This document shows, piece after piece, positions 47,770 through 59,534 of a stretch of 64,000 nucleotides of DNA. The stretch's first letter is position 1. Each line of letters opens with the position of its first letter. Origin of the DNA: Heterocephalus glaber (Eukaryota; Chordata; Mammalia; Rodentia; Bathyergidae); the NCBI RefSeq assembly GCF_000247695.1, contig NW_004624732.1, positions 44,245,576 through 44,309,575 on the forward strand. The letters run 5' to 3'. Below the pieces are notes generated by a model. The model made no database searches and was not told the origin of the DNA. It worked only from the letters and a program-made list of their open reading frames with translations. The position numbers were made by a program, and so were the translations under genes.

Positions 47770-47950
47770 TTTTGTGGTACTCAGAATTGAATTTAGGGCC
47801 TTTGAACTGAGCTACATCCCCAGACCCTTTTAAATCTTTTATATCGAGACAGAATCTTGCTAAATTGCCTAGACTGGCCTCCAACATTTGTCCTCCTACT
47901 TTGGCCTCCTGAATAGCTGGGATTGCAGGCATACTCTGCTGCACCTGACA
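47770..47950 (-). repeat. B1-ID composite SINE (antisense)
   Basis: A shortened ID part ('gtggtactcagaattgaatt', 'ctgagctacatccccagacc') is followed by antisense B1 ('ttgcctagactggcctccaa', 'gcctcctgaatagctgggat'). The ID part is internally shortened. The composite order is the same as elsewhere. Confidence 0.87.
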
Positions 47951-48179
47951 AGTCTGGAGTTTGATACCAGCTCATTACTAGTAAAAAATGATATTCTTTA
48001 GATTGTTTTACTTATATCTTTACATTTATAATTATTTGAGTATAAGATAACCTGGGAACAAAGGCTATAATAAAACTATGTTTATTAGAATTGATAAGAA
48101 ACCATTTTTTAGCTTAAGTGATACTTTGTGAAGAAAGATGTAAAGATTTCAGGTTTACCTGGCTTTTGGGGACAGGAGG

Positions 48180-48260
48180 GTGAGGGTTGCTAGGGATTGA
48201 TGTCAGGTTCTCATACATGCTAAGAACACACTCACAGGTTAATCTTTTAATCCAGATTTT
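48180..48260 (-). repeat. Old ID SINE (antisense), uncertain
   Basis: 'gctagggattgatgtcaggt' and 'catgctaagaacacactcac' recall an antisense ID backbone. Highly diverged. Confidence 0.45.
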
Positions 48261-49250
48261 TATTCCTACTTCACTATATTGTGCTTACTTTTAAAAAAGT
48301 AAACTACCATTATTTTTAATTTAGTTTCACATCATATTCTTTTCCTTTATTTCTCCACCAAATTCTGTCCCTAGCATATCTGAAAGCCAGTCAGGATGTA
48401 TCTGCTCATCAAAAGTTGAAATGCAGTTCTATTTATAAACCCGTACAGACATGCATGTTTCTTACTATTGATTGTGGTCATGAACACTGCCTTTCTTGAC
48501 ATGGAAGAAGGCAGACATAGTGTCTTTGTATTTAAAGGACATGTACAGCATACACTGCATAATGTGGTACCTCCATGCTTTGTCTAATAAATATTAATTG
48601 ATGTCGATGAGTGAGCACATGTCACTAACAAGAACCTCCTGCTTAACTTTGGGTCTTCAGAGGCTTAAAGATTCTTGTAAGCTGGAATGATGCCCTGTTG
48701 TGGTACTTCCTTATGTTTTAGATAAATGAAGAGATGATTTTCCATATTCCATTTTAGGAGCAATCTTCTCCCCAATGATTTTGGCATGATACATGTATTG
48801 CTTATATTAATTTTTCAATAGTTTAATAATTGGGAAATTAAAAAATGAAAAAAAATTACATATTATATATATATATATACACATATGCCATACAAACATG
48901 TATACATATACTACACACATGTACATACTGAGAAAAATGGAAATTTGAAATAAAAAACAGAAAGATATTATTTCTATCTTAAAGGAATTCAATCTATTTG
49001 AGTAAAAGAAGTAAAAATCTTTAGAATTGGTTATTTATACTCAGCATTAATTCATCAATAAATATCGATGAAATATCTACAAAATACAAAGATGAAGAAG
49101 TTTCCATTAGATCCTCTGAAATATTTTATTTTAGTAACAGGGAAATGAACACAAATTTTACTAAGACATGGGACTATTAGACTACCCTCAGAAAGCTTTT
49201 AATCTAATGGGTTAAAAATAACTGTGATAGAAAAAACGATTGTTATTTTC
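48261..49250. other. Unassigned AT-rich stretch
   Basis: A weak L2-like end (taataaatattaattgatg) lies near 48585 and a (TA)n run at 48864-48880. Otherwise nothing is recognised. Confidence 0.4.
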
Positions 49251-49260
49251 AGAAGAGAGA

Positions 49261-49654
49261 TGTTATGGTTTAGATCTAAAATGTATCCTTAAAGTCTCAT
49301 GTGTTTGGACGGTGATTGGGCCATACACTATACTTTTCAGTGGACACATTCATTGCTGAGTTCAGTAGGTCATGTGCTGTTAGAAAGTGGGGCCTGGTTG
49401 GAGCAGTGGGTCACTGGGGGCGTGACCTGAAAAGGTATATTCTCATCCCTAGGTCCTTCCCTTTTGTCTGCTTTCTGGCTGTCATAAGGTGAGCAGCTTT
49501 CCTCTGCCATGCACTTCTACCATGTCACTTCTGTCTTGGAGCCAGTCATTCATGGACTGAATTCCCCCCAAACATGAGCCAAAGTAAACCTCTCCTCCTT
49601 TAAGCTGTGGGTATTGGGTATTTTGTCCCGGCGACAGGAAAGCTGACCAATACA
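49261..49654 (+). mobile_element. Solo MaLR-type LTR (ORR1/MST-like)
   Basis: 394 bp starting tgttatggtttagat and ending gctgaccaataca, so TG...CA ends are present. Internal landmarks are 'gaaagtggggcctggttgg', 'aggtgagcagctttcctctg', 'atgagccaaagtaaacctct' and 'gggtattttgtcccggcgac'. The flanking 5-bp words agaga (49256-49260) and agagc (49655-49659) fit a one-mismatch target duplication. No internal region adjoins, so it is a solo LTR left by recombination between two LTRs. It could carry residual promoter or poly(A) activity, but this is inference. Confidence 0.88.
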
Positions 49655-49699
49655 AGAGCCAAAGAATGCTGAAATGAAAACAACAAAAATACCTAACCT

Positions 49700-49920
49700 T
49701 GAAGAGTTCTTATTCCATATCAGGGGATATATATTTTAGGTGTATTGCTTCACTTAATCCTCACAACACTTTCTAAGGCAGGTACTTCCTCTGCCTTGCT
49801 TCCCCTTGACTTTCCAGCAGCATGTAATTATGCGTTTTGGTGAGATAAGCAATGGTGGACACACAGTGAGGGCATGGATGTCTGATCCCAGTGCTAGGGA
49901 TGTCAACCCTTATGCTCCCT
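49700..49920 (-). repeat. MIR SINE (antisense)
   Basis: 'gcttcacttaatcctcacaa', 'tttctaaggcaggtacttcc' and 'tgtctgatcccagtgctagg' follow reverse MIR. Middle part diverged. Confidence 0.65.
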
Positions 49921-50539
49921 ACCTTGTAGATGACAGGGATGGAGACATTATGTTTGATTAGGGAAGGGTAAAAGTAGTTTCCTTGAAAAGGAGACAACTT
50001 GATTTCAGTCTTAGAGACTGGCAGGTTTGTGAGGGACAGTGCTATAGGGGTGTGAGGATGCCAGTTTGAGAGCCTGAGAGTCCTTATGTCTTGAGGAACA
50101 AGAGCTCAGCTTGGGTGGCACAGAGCTCAGTGGGGCCTTGCAAATATGCAAGGGTTACAGATGAGCAGTGGGTCAGTTGGGAGCTGAAGAAGAGAAGAAG
50201 ACCCAGTAATCTGACCTAAATTCAGTACGAGAGGAGTATAAAATAGAATAAAAATTTTGTGAAAAATAGCTCTGGAAATGGATATTAATAAAAGATAATC
50301 ATTATGAAGAGAATTTCAATTGTCAAAGACTTAGATGAACTGGATTTTCAGCTAGGGTTTGAAGTTAATTGGAATGGAGTTGGGAAATATATCAGTGACT
50401 CAGAATTCTATGATTTTAATAGTAGATAAGAACACCTCAAAAATCAGCGGAGCTGAGGAAAGATGACTTTCCATAAATTCAAGGATTGCTGAGGGAGAAG
50501 TTTGAATAAGTGGCTATCCCTTAAGACCTTCTCTTCACC

Positions 50540-51129
50540 CCAGTTGTCTTTATCTGAGTGAATAGCCACCATCCTCCTAGCTGTTTAAGTATAAAACATG
50601 ACAATTATTTTTAAGCTCTTTTCTCCCTTCTCACTTAAACTGCATTCTTATTCCTTCTGATGCCATTCTTCATTAGATTTGCTAGCCATCCCATCAAGTC
50701 GCTTCCTTGTTTCACTATCCTCCAAAGGCTGGCCATTGCATTTAGAAAAAACTCCAACACTGTAGCCTCTTAGATGTCCAGCCTTACTGCACTTGGCTTT
50801 TTCATTATGCTTAGTCTTCCTTCCTCTTTTCTGTTTCTCGTATCTACTCAGGGCAGTTGAATGTTCCAGTCTTTTAGTAGAAAAACAACTCAGGCATGTC
50901 AGTCTTAGACAGTCCTTCTTGGCCAACCAACCTGAAACATTATCTCCATGACTATTTTCTTCTAAGTAATTATATTTAGAATTATTTTCCAATTAGTCTT
51001 CATTCTTATTTTCTCAGTTATATTTTCCTTGTAGTGCTTACAATTTTCTAAAATTATTTGAAATAGATCTATCTCCCTGTTTCCCCTTTACCTGTCTATT
51101 ATTTTGCTCTTTATTTATATCTTGGGTTT
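50540..51129 (+). repeat. L2 LINE (sense), 5' segment of a split copy
   Basis: 'ctatcctccaaaggctggcc', 'tttagaaaaaactccaacac' and 'ccttgtagtgcttacaattt' follow the 3' part of L2. The minus strand happens to be open for 114 codons at 50648-50992, which is a shadow frame. Continues after an L1 insertion. Confidence 0.7.
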
Positions 51130-51345
51130 CTCATGTAAGGGAAACAATTTGACATTGGCTTGGGATAGGTCTTTTGCAGTTGGGAAGGAGACTAAGAGTT
51201 GGATGGAGGGTGGAGAAAGAGAAGGAGAAGAGAATGTGAAAGGAATTAAAATGTGTTATGTGCTTGTACCCACTCCCTATAATGAATGCAATCATTATGT
51301 ACTGAAAACATGTACTACTAAAAATAAAAATTAAAAAAAATATTT
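51130..51345 (+). repeat. L1 3' UTR tail inserted into L2
   Basis: 'gtctttgcagttgggaagg'-type GA-rich UTR, then 'ttatgtgcttgtacccactc', 'cctataatgaatgcaatcat', ending in an A-rich tail. Very similar in layout to the tail at 35.6-35.75 kb. It interrupts the L2. Confidence 0.8.
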
Positions 51346-51510
51346 GAAACAATGTGCATTTGTTCTATTTCTTTCTTCAGGATAATTTAGGCTAAAGGAA
51401 AAGACTTACTTTTTATTATCCAGTGTTGCAAACTCAGTGCCCAGCAAAGTGCTTTGAACATAGTAGGTGCTCAAAAAATATTTGTTAAATGAAGATTAAT
51501 GAAAAGAATG
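51346..51510 (+). repeat. L2 LINE (sense), 3' terminus
   Basis: 'tgcccagcaaagtgctttga', 'catagtaggtgctcaaaaaa' and 'tatttgttaaatgaag' are the classic L2 3' end. Confidence 0.85.
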
Positions 51511-54500
51511 TGGGTGAGGATTGAGTAATGGGAAGCTTACCTTTTATCTTGTAAATTACGTAGGTAGTGAAATAAGTCATGTGGAGCTTTTTCTAACCCT
51601 GTTCTGTTTCAACAGTTAACTAAGTTGTTTTCTTCTTGAATACCAGTTCATTGATGGTAGTAGGTGGACTAAAAGCCTTTTGTTTTGCAGGGGGAAGACA
51701 AGCCTGAGATTTGAAAGAAAAAAAAAAAGGCCTTAGTTAATCCACTGGTGGGTGAGAGCTCAGTCGGCATACTCTCTGGAATTTGCACAATTCAGTGACA
51801 GGAATACTAGGGTACAAGTGTTGGGGAGGTCAGAGGAGTTTGTGACATATGCAGACACTTTGGATATGTTTACTTTTTTACAGTATTTTCTAGTGATGTT
51901 TAATTTGCATGGGAGACGACCCTGTTTTTAGTGCCTTCCGTAGCCAGTATAGGATTGTTCCTTCAACAAATATTGGCATGCTTTGTTGAGTATAATTCTT
52001 AAGTGTTTTAACAGATGGAGTCTACAAATTTATTTTCTGGTAGAAATAGTGATTTCAAGACAAGGAAGAGGTTGTAGGAGCTACTTATTGTCACTTTTTA
52101 AAAGAAATACCTTCCTGGCAAATAAGCAAGCAAATAAGTAGGCAGCCTCCACAGCTTTCTTGGAATGAGTCGACTGCTGTAGGTATGGGAGAATTCCTTT
52201 GGCCAGCCTTAGCTTTCCTGTGCTTTTCTTGCACTTGTATTGGCACAGTTGGTGGATTTTATTATTAGCGGTGTGTCCTACAAGCCATTCAATCATGGAA
52301 TATGGCCCTGGGAGAAGAATCTTAATGTGCAAATAAAATTATTATTGTTTTTCATTGGCTTAGGGGACATCCCACATAATAGAAGAACATCCCTAAATAG
52401 AAATACCTCAATTCAGAAGAAAACAAAAACATAAACCCAAAACAAAGAAGAGGTGAAGAGAGATGTTCTCAGTGGAATCAGTCGGAACTGAAAATTGAAG
52501 CCTGTTTTGTGCAATGCTAGTTGCCCTGCCAGTCTGAAGCTGGCACTGTGGGCTCGCTGTAGCTGCTGAGGCTGAGCTGAGGAATGGAGACAGTTTGCTT
52601 CGGTTTTATTGCCGAGCCTCACCATGCGTCTCAATATGTTTTTGATTTTGTATTTTTAAAATAAGGTGAATGATCTCAAAAGGAAATCATTGCAGGCGAT
52701 TTTATTTTTTTGCTTTTTCTAATGGACAATTAAAAAGCAATCCTGGTCCTATTCCAGAGATTTTCTCATTTCTTAGTACAGCAGTAATTTAGGCACATTG
52801 AATAGTGTGATGGTGTTATTAGATATTATTGTTTTTATTTTATTCATGAAAATGTGTGGACACACCTTTTTGTATTCTTCTCAAGGAAATGTCCTGGAAT
52901 GGGTTTTGTCTTGGTTCCTGTTTGTGTATGTCATAAGGTGTGTGTTAGAGTTTAAGATCTGAGGAATAAGAATAGAATTTCTTTCTTTTTTTCTTTTTGG
53001 AGTGCATAATGATTTTGAGGAGTTTCAATAGACTATTGTTGCTTGTTTTCTCACAATGCTCCAGCCCACGAAGTCCCACTGTGACACACTTCCTACCAGC
53101 TCCAATGGCAGATATTTATATTTCAAATTCGAATAGACGATAATTAATTTTCTTCTGAAAAATTTTTGGAATTTTGTTTTTCATGATCTAAAAGGTAATT
53201 GGATAGACCCTAGGCTATCACAGACTTGGGGCTGGGAATCACTGTTTTAATGATTAGCATTTTGTAAGCCTTTAAAAATATTAAAATCAGGATAGATTGT
53301 CTAATTTCTGGTGGGTGGATTCACTTTAGTGTAATATAATGTGTTAAGAAATGCTCAGACAGGAGATTGTGGATCCAGAAAGATGGCTTTTGCAGAATTT
53401 ATTTGGATAAAAGCCTTCTGCAGTGGTGTACTGGGGCAGAAGGAATGAGGTGACTCAATTAAATGACAGGGAAATCTCCAGAAAAAATTTTGTCTTAAGT
53501 CAACCCAATCTTAACAATAACATTATCAACACTGAAAATCATTAATCCTGTAATAGATGCATAATAACTTTAAAAAAGATTCTTTTATTAAGTATGTTTG
53601 TCTGGCTAGCTAGAATGAAATATTGAAACCAAATATAGCTTTCTTTACTTTAACAGTGATAAAGTTCTAAGTGTTGAGAGCTAATCTCGGATGAGAAGGG
53701 TAAAAAGAGTAAAGACATTCACCTACTGAATTTGTGCCCAAAGCCGCCTATCTTTCCTAAAGTCATTTTTGGCTCTTGCTTACCCTAGCCGTGGTGACAT
53801 GCTGAGAAATTCATGCCCAGTCCTCCTGGGTTGCTGAGCCACTTGCACAAAGCAGTGGTAGAGCAAGCTCCAGGCTTTGGGTACCACTCAGTAGGGAGTC
53901 CTCAGGACTGGGGCTGGGCAGTGCCTGAAGAACCACTGCGTAGCTGGCTAACTGGTACTGTTAGCCTGTTGCCATTCCATGGATCCAGGGAGGCAATCTG
54001 GTCCCTGCCACATTCACAGCTGGACTCAGCACACTGGTAGTTCTGTACTGAGAGCATTCAGGGTCCATCAATTTGATACTGAAACCTAGATCTGCTTTGT
54101 GGCTTTCTGGGATATATTTAGGACATTTTTGTAGTGTTTACATACGTATAGTTCACCATAGATCTACAATTACATATACAGTTTGAAAAGAGATTTAAGT
54201 AACTAAACAGGTAGACAGTGAGAAGTTATGCTACTCTGAAGACACCTCTGTTTTCTCCTAGAAGCATCCTTTGGCAAGGATGTCTGGTTTGGGCCTCGTG
54301 AGCTTCTTGCCTGGTAGTCTGCAGGATAATTGCATTCCACAAGATAGGACAGGCTGCTCCTGAAACCTCTGGAAGGTACTCTAATGTAACAGATATTCCC
54401 CTAGCCTTTGGGGGGAATATTCCCCTATACCTTGGTTAGTACAGGAAGTACTGATTAATGCTCAGTAGTCCTAAATATATTTTCACTATAATTTTTCTAA

Positions 54501-55084
54501 GGGATAATGTCATTTTTCTTTAAAAGAATATATCTAGTAATGGGCAGGAATCCCTTTTGTTGTTAATTTTTCTCATTTTTTTATCGTCTAGAATAAAGGA
54601 ACAAATATAGGTGAAGAACCACTTTGTCCCTACAATGATGTGTTCTTGAAGGGTTCAGCTTCTACATTCATTTCTCTCAAAGAAAAATTTCTCAAGTTTT
54701 TTCTAAAAATTAAATATTTATTTCTGTAATATAACTCTTAGCTCTATCTTATTTTTGTATATATGCTTATATTTTGGGATTTCCTTGGACATCAAAATAA
54801 ATTTCAGACTTGAGAGGACAAAGCTAGATAAATCTATAAAAAATAGTACTTTCTTTTCTCTTTCAGAATGACATAGAAAGGAGGAATTGGATTTTTTTTT
54901 TGGATGGTTCCATTCTGCTCTGGACAACTTGGGTTTCCATTCTATGGCTCAATTCATTTGTACCTGATTCTGTTGTCTCCAAGGTCAAGGGTTTGATCCT
55001 CTTGTGTGTCAGTTTGCTGCATATTTTCCTAACAGTTGTACAGAGAATTAGTGTTACTAAGAAATGGCAGTCATGAAGAAGACT
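51511..55084. other. Long SINE-free stretch without recognised genes
   Basis: No recognised repeats. The 52080-52640 and 53700-54060 parts are less AT-rich and carry overlapping frames (73-83 codons) without domains. Regulatory or ancient repeat content is possible. Confidence 0.4.
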
Positions 55085-55330
55085 GGAGCACACTTAGGTG
55101 GCAGGTGAAAATCCAGCCCCACTGCTAGGAAAACAAAGCTTGTGCCCTACTGTCATTGTGTATTGGTACAGAATGTGCCACTTACAACCTCCCTGCATCT
55201 CTGTCTCCTCATCTGTTGAATGGAGATAAGATTTACTGCCTTTCTACCTCACCAGGATCTGTGAAGATTAGATAATGGCTGTAAAGTCTTTATACAAAGG
55301 TATGCACATTATCACAAACAAGGAGATCAG
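55085..55330 (+). repeat. MIR SINE
   Basis: 'gtgccacttacaacctccct', 'tctgtctcctcatctgttga', 'atggagataagatttactgc', 'gaagattagataatggctgt' follow sense MIR. Confidence 0.8.
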
Positions 55331-55676
55331 CCAACAGATGAAAAAGAAAGTATTTAAAGGACCTCCCAAAGTGTATTGTCTAATAATTTTGAATTAGTAT
55401 TAGTGGTTTGCAGTCCAATCCATTCTGAGTTTGGTTTGGTTGGAAAGAGTTAGATGTGTTTGACTTCTCTATTTATTTATAAGGTTAAAAAATTGTTTGG
55501 AAAAAAATTGTTTGGTAGTGAATATTTGCATTAATAAAAACAAACGGGTTTGAATTTGAAACAGGTTTTATTTGTAAAGAAGGCCAAGGGGAAAGTCTCT
55601 AGGAACATATGTACTACTGAGGAATATTTGCATGTATTTGATCTGCAAGTGCGCTTCAGTGATTTTCACAGTATAC

Positions 55677-55831
55677 CTTGGAGTTTAGGTTGTAGCAAAG
55701 AACCACTGCCACGGCTCAGAATGTAGTCTGCTCTCTCCAGCTTTATTATGGCATAGAGCGACAACTTCATTTTTAGCGTAAAAAAATCCTCTTCACTTAA
55801 TTCAGACAGTGACCTGCAGGCCTCATTCTGA
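55677..55831 (-). CDS. Exon-like segment on minus strand, unrecognised
   Basis: On the minus strand a frame of about 51 codons is bounded by a possible acceptor (ggctccttcag) and a good donor (CTCCAAG|GTATAC). An alternative acceptor (tttgtctggaag) lies 20 bases upstream in the same frame. The translation has coding-like texture (SELSEEDFFTLKMK, then LERADYILSRGSG) with mixed synonymous codons in a GC-richer patch. It begins in phase 2 and ends in phase 1. No family was recognised and no partner exon was found. Moderate to low confidence: a real exon of an unidentified minus-strand gene, or a chance frame in a conserved non-coding patch. Confidence 0.3.
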
Positions 55832-56873
55832 CTGAAGGAGCCATTCAGAATACTTCCAGACAAAAGCAGGGCTTTTTCCTAGCAACCAGATCAAAGCCAA
55901 AGCTCCCAGAATAGCTCCCTCCCAGGTTTCCTTTGGCTCATAGGTTCACAGGGATTCTAAGGCTCATGGTCTCCAGTTCAAACTGTTCTTTCAAACTGAA
56001 ATGGAAAGGAAAACTCCTGAGGAATTTTCGCAGACTGAAAGCTGGCGAGCACTACAGCAGCACTTAATCCTGGGAGAACATGGTGGTCATTTGGAGCACC
56101 CCCTAACTTTGTTATCGCCTGCATCTGCATGTACATTCTGCTGGACTCCCAGAGAATGAGGTCTCTGTTTCCTCTCTGCCAATACCTAATATCAGCTATG
56201 CCCAGGAGCCCGCTGATGAAGACTTCCTGTTTGTTTTGAGTCACTGTTAGAGTGATAAATATACTTTAGCTTTCTGCGTAGAGGGGAAAGAAACCAGCTG
56301 CCCTGAACTGAAGAGAAAAATGCAGAGATTCCACTGAATGGCCCTGTTATCATGGAGTTCCAAGGGCAGCATAAAAATGAAAACTATAGGCCTGGGCAAA
56401 GTAAATAATTTCCATATTAAAGCATCTTACTACTTTGCACAGACTAAGTTGTTTGCCTTTAATCATTTAGGCGAACCATGCATTTTTCACTCTTTTAAGA
56501 CTAACTCAGCATTGTTTAGAAATTTTAAAAACTGTAAGCTTACACTACAGAGTGATGGTGAGTTATATAAATAAACAGTTACAGTTGTGGTTGTTTGATC
56601 TGACCACAAGCTTTTAATGCCATTTTTGCATGAACATATAATGCTTCTGGATAAACAATAATGTTTACATCATTCAGGGCATCCACTGTTGTATCGAGTC
56701 ATTTACATACATGATTATTTGGATATAGAATAACCCAAGAACAAAAGAATATTTTGAAATTGTTTAAAGTAAGAAAGACAGGAAATCCCTTATCATTTAA
56801 ATAGCACTTCTTAAGTAAAGTTGAGGAATTTTAAAGTTGTGTTTTAATCTCTTTTTTCTTTCATTTTGAATAG

Positions 56874-56962
56874 GTTTGGATTTGATGAACAGATTATCCT
56901 TTGAGGGGAATTATTACCGTGATTCTGATTTAGAAGACAGTGAATTTAGAAAGTCTTGGTGA
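56874..56962 (+). CDS. Candidate terminal coding exon, unrecognised
   Basis: A strong acceptor precedes it: a long pyrimidine tract (56848-56864) ending in ttttgaatag. Twenty-eight codons follow, then TGA at 56960-56962. The predicted tail is rich in charged and Tyr/Ser residues (ends DSDLEDSEFRKSW), unlike typical chance frames in AT-rich DNA. An AATAAA lies at 57214-57219, a plausible poly(A) signal about 250 bases after the stop. The gene was not recognised and no upstream exon in the window is convincing; upstream exons may lie outside. It could also be chance. Confidence 0.3.
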
Positions 56963-58137
56963 TCTGAATGTCTTGACCACTATATTTTAGCTTTTGTCTT
57001 TTTTAAAAGGCTCAGTATAAACTTGATGTCTAGAAGTTGTAAGTTGTAATAGATGACAAAGACTTATATATGCACGGAGAGGGTATGGGTTGCTCATTTT
57101 CTTCCAATAGGAATGCTTTCTGACCATTATCTCTAATCATAGAACAATTTATTAGCAATCTACAATAAGTCTTTTTGTTCAGGATGAAGAAAATGTTCAA
57201 TCAACAAATTCAAAATAAAATCAACTTTAACACTTTTATTTTCTCCAATTAGTGATGTGAATATGGAGGCAGGATGGAGTACATTGGCCTTTTGACAATG
57301 TATCTGTTTTTATTTGTAAATAATAATCAAAGCTGCACATGAATAGTTGTATATGAGGTAGGTTTCCCAACACATTTTAATCAATGATTGGGACATCAAC
57401 ACAGTGGCCTCCTAGGTGAGAGAATTAAAGTGTAAAGGCTTAATGTAGAATAGTCTAAGGTTCACATAAAATTGAATGAAATAAAAGGAGGTCACTCATA
57501 AAGGAGAACATTATGTAGAAACAATCAGCAACAAAGCCAATGATGCTAAGTATTGTTTTTAATTATAAATATATTGTGAGGTGTGTTTTTAAAATATTCT
57601 TTTTAAGGATTTGAAGAGGATGAGGAGGCATATTTAAAACATATTTAAAACAATGGTTGAAGATAAGAAGATTAAAAGACTGAATAATATAATTTCTATC
57701 ATAATGGAGACCTGTATGTACATGAATTTAGAAGAATGGAACTACAGATTGGCTAGTATTAGAAGGACAGAAAAAAAAAATAAAGCCAGCATTTTCTGTG
57801 GATAGGTCCAAAACAAGGGATTAAATAAAGTTTTGAGATAGGTGTATTTGCAGAGCTAAATATGCTGGAGAACAATTTTAGTAGTTATATCTGCTTCTGT
57901 ACTTTTAAGTGAGGTTAGAAAACTTGATAGAAACATCAGATACTTTAGGTAAAGTTTCTGGGCTTCTTAAAAAATCTATCATTTAAAATAAATTAGAACT
58001 CTACTTGGGTGGAACCTATCACTTACAAATATAAAAAGGTGTGAGATAACCACCCTTTACCTTTGTCAATACTACTAAAGGTCATGTGGTGAAGTGAAAC
58101 TACTATGGTTCAATTGATGCTATTCATATCGAATCAC
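56963..58137. other. Unassigned AT-rich stretch (possible 3' UTR at its start)
   Basis: No repeats recognised. If the candidate exon at 56874-56962 is real, the first 250-300 bases would be its 3' UTR. Confidence 0.35.
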
Positions 58138-58312
58138 CGTTTTTTTTTTTCAGTACTGGAGATTGAACTCAGGGACTTCATATTGGCCTACATCCAATAT
58201 TTTGAGACAAGGTCTCACTAAGTTGCCCAGACTGGACTTGAACTCAGAATTCTCCTGCTTCAGCTTCCCAGAATGCTGGGATTACAGGTGTGTACCGCCA
58301 TGCCCAGCTCAA
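58138..58312 (-). repeat. B1-ID composite SINE (antisense)
   Basis: T-run, 'cagtactggagattgaactc' (ID part, internally shortened), then 'gagacaaggtctcactaagt', 'tgcccagactggacttgaac' and 'gctgggattacaggtgtgta' (B1 part). Roughly repeated words 'aatcacc' and 'aatcatcac' flank it, a possible decayed target duplication. Confidence 0.92.
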
Positions 58313-59406
58313 ATCATCACTCTTTACAGCAACAGTTTTGAGTTAAATTGTTCAAAACTAGCTTTGGTTGTAATAGTATCTGTGTGCTTTGGCCTTAAGG
58401 AATGAAAAAATGGGAGGAATGCCATGAACTTATAACTAGCATCCCTTTCTTCATGATCAAATCAGAACACAATAGTCTCCTCTTATTTTTAGCATATTAC
58501 ATGTCAATTGACAAAATGTTTTCCCTTGTAACACCTCCGGTGACCCTTGACTGTAACTGGTTCTGGTGTAAATGGGAACAGTAACAGGTGGTCATCTGTC
58601 CTATACTAATGACCATGACTTCAGCAATGTGTTTCCTTTTTAAGGGTCAGAAATCTTTTCCACACTGCCTACAGCATTTCAAGAGCATCTTCCTATGAAA
58701 CAGAGAGTGGTAAACCAGTATTTTTGAGTGTAGTAACTTGTAACATAGGGAAAGCAGAGTGAATTTCATAGAAATTTACACTGCATCTCCCTGAACTTAT
58801 GTCACTCCATTTCTGATCCCAAGAGTTCTAGACAAATCTGCTGAAGAGGGTGAGGAATTGGCATGAAGAATAAGCACTATGGACTATTCAAAATCATTTA
58901 CTGTCTGAGTAAAGGTTTTAAAAAAGAATTCATTTATTAGAAGAAGTGGGGATGGAGGGATGTTTTTCACACCCATCTTCACACTTTTGAGGTGATAAGT
59001 CAAGCCCTCACAAAATAAAATGGCAGGTTTCACACTAAACCCACCCAGACATATTCTTGTACTCTCCTGCTCCACTATTTTTTTTTAGAATAAAGGGGCA
59101 ACAAGACCTCTTGCTCAAATGAGCTATAGAAAGAGGTCTCTGCCATCTTTGCACTACCCTTCTGTCTTCCTCATGTATTTACCATCTTCTCAGTGTCACT
59201 GTGGCTCTGCAGTGGGTCATTGCTCTGTCTCCAATGTCATTGGTTCTAGATCACCGATTTCCTTTTTTTGTTCTGTTCAAAAATCTTTTCTTTTAAAGAG
59301 TAGGAACAATTTATTGAGAGAAAGATGGCTTCTTTCTAAGAGATAGAAGGGGGACCGGAAAATGGGATACCCCTCTTAATCTTAATATGTAGTGAATTAG
59401 ATCATT
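58313..59406. other. Unassigned stretch
   Basis: No repeat or gene recognised; short frames only. Confidence 0.45.
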
Positions 59407-59422
59407 AAAGTTCATGAACTTT

Positions 59423-59516
59423 GGGCCGGGGATTTAGCTCAGTGGTCCCAGTGCCTGCCTCGCAAGCACAAGGTCCCGAGTTCGATCCCAGGTACCAAAA
59501 ACAAAACAAAACAAAA
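59423..59516 (+). repeat. ID SINE, young subfamily, with target duplication
   Basis: The gggccggggatttagctcag head is followed by 'cctgcctcgcaagcacaagg', 'cccgagttcgatcccaggta' and a (CAAAA)n tail. Flanked by a 15-bp duplication with one mismatch (aagttcatgaacttt before, aagttgatgaacttt after). Among the least diverged copies in the window, with an intact box A and box B. Confidence 0.95.
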
Positions 59517-59534
59517 AAGTTGATGAACTTTACC

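Noticed and set aside
47303..47833. 176-codon plus-strand frame, with minus-strand Ser/Pro-rich frames opposite
   Set aside because: It crosses the (GGA)n tract, an antisense ID and the (TATC)n array. The composition is simple-repeat translation, not a gene.
50648..50992. 114-codon minus-strand frame
   Set aside because: It lies wholly inside a sense L2 LINE, so it is a shadow frame.
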